NCBI GenBank assembly: GCA_943369755.1 | Contig: CALROG020000027.1 | Coordinates: 1 to 57,633, forward strand | Direction of reading: 5' to 3' | Length of the DNA stretch: 57,633 nucleotides | From: CALROG01 sp943369755 | Lineage (GTDB): Bacteria; Pseudomonadota; Gammaproteobacteria; Burkholderiales; Burkholderiaceae_C | In this document: piece by piece, positions 57,594 through 57,633 of the stretch | How the letters are laid out: the number at the start of each line of letters is the position of its first letter | Numbering within the stretch: the stretch's first letter is position 1 | Notes under the pieces: model-generated | What the model was told of the DNA's origin: nothing | What the model saw: the letters and a program-made list of their open reading frames with translations, nothing else | The model's database searches: none | Made by a program: the position numbers and the translations under genes

Positions 57594-57633
57594 ATGATCG
57601 CTCCCGCCTCCGCCCCTGCCTCCCCCCCCATGC
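57594..57633 (+). CDS. possible start of a further gene, cut by the window
   Basis: ATG at 57594 opens a frame reading MIAPASAPASPPM to the window edge, 40 bp after the dehydrogenase stop. The Ala/Pro-rich start is common for transporters in this group, but nothing can be assigned from 13 codons. Confidence 0.3.
   Translation, partial: MIAPASAPASPPM

Overview
The window is chromosomal DNA of a betaproteobacterium. High GC content, the gene families and their order (dapC-dapD-pilU-dapE-prmB; exbB-exbD-lpxK-kdsB-adk; nadD-rsfS-rlmH-maf-rng) and a dense family of short dispersed repeats suggest Comamonadaceae, perhaps a Rhodoferax/Polaromonas relative. The genus is an inference from gene order and remembered family features, not from a search.

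Layout. 1-2.1 kb: remnant of an integron. It has minus-strand gene cassettes with attC sites and an intI integrase 5' end on the plus strand, preceded by a LexA box. intI is frameshifted in a T run and cut off at a dispersed repeat. 2.1-3.1 kb: an AlkB-type membrane hydroxylase. 3.2-10.5 kb: a compact plus-strand cluster for lysine/diaminopimelate synthesis (dapC, dapD, dapE) with pilU, prmB and an ABC-F ATPase. 10.5-13.1 kb: a small conserved protein, tRNA-Lys(TTT), tcdA and a YeeE/YedE transporter. 13.1-16.5 kb: cpoB, pal and tolB behind an LPS-type glycosyltransferase. 16.5-22.3 kb: surface polysaccharide genes (O-antigen ligase-like, msbA, glycosyltransferases, deacetylase). 20.5-29.8 kb, minus strand: eleven tightly packed or overlapping genes from yebC through purD, an acyltransferase, hemF, nadD, rsfS, rlmH, maf and rng to the deacetylase and a GT4 glycosyltransferase. 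29.9-32.5 kb: a HerA-like ATPase followed by a rearrangement scar holding a lipoprotein gene and fragments of neighbouring genes. 32.5-40.3 kb: BASS transporter, acyl-CoA ligase, TPR protein and HupE-like protein, upp, a second YebC-family protein and a DUF1499 protein. 40.3-47.2 kb: clpA/clpS, cold-shock protein, icd, a tandem pair of secreted Ala/Lys-rich proteins with a conserved leader, a DUF192 protein and sodB. 47.2-52.7 kb: xseA, exbB, exbD, lpxK, a Trm112-like protein, kdsB and adk. 52.7 kb to the end: two small membrane/periplasmic genes, asparaginase, lexA with two SOS boxes, a small gene of unknown function, a DUF1993 protein and a D-2-hydroxyacid dehydrogenase.

Two things cut across the map. 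First, eleven copies of a roughly 55-bp hairpin-forming repeat are scattered through the window, and eight lie inside intact reading frames (dapE, prmB, the YeeE gene, nadD, xseA, lpxK, the asparaginase gene, and the small gene after lexA). This is reminiscent of the palindromic elements that insert in frame into Rickettsia genes. Second, LexA is encoded here and a LexA-type operator also sits in front of the decayed integrase, so both ends of an SOS-integron circuit are visible in one window.
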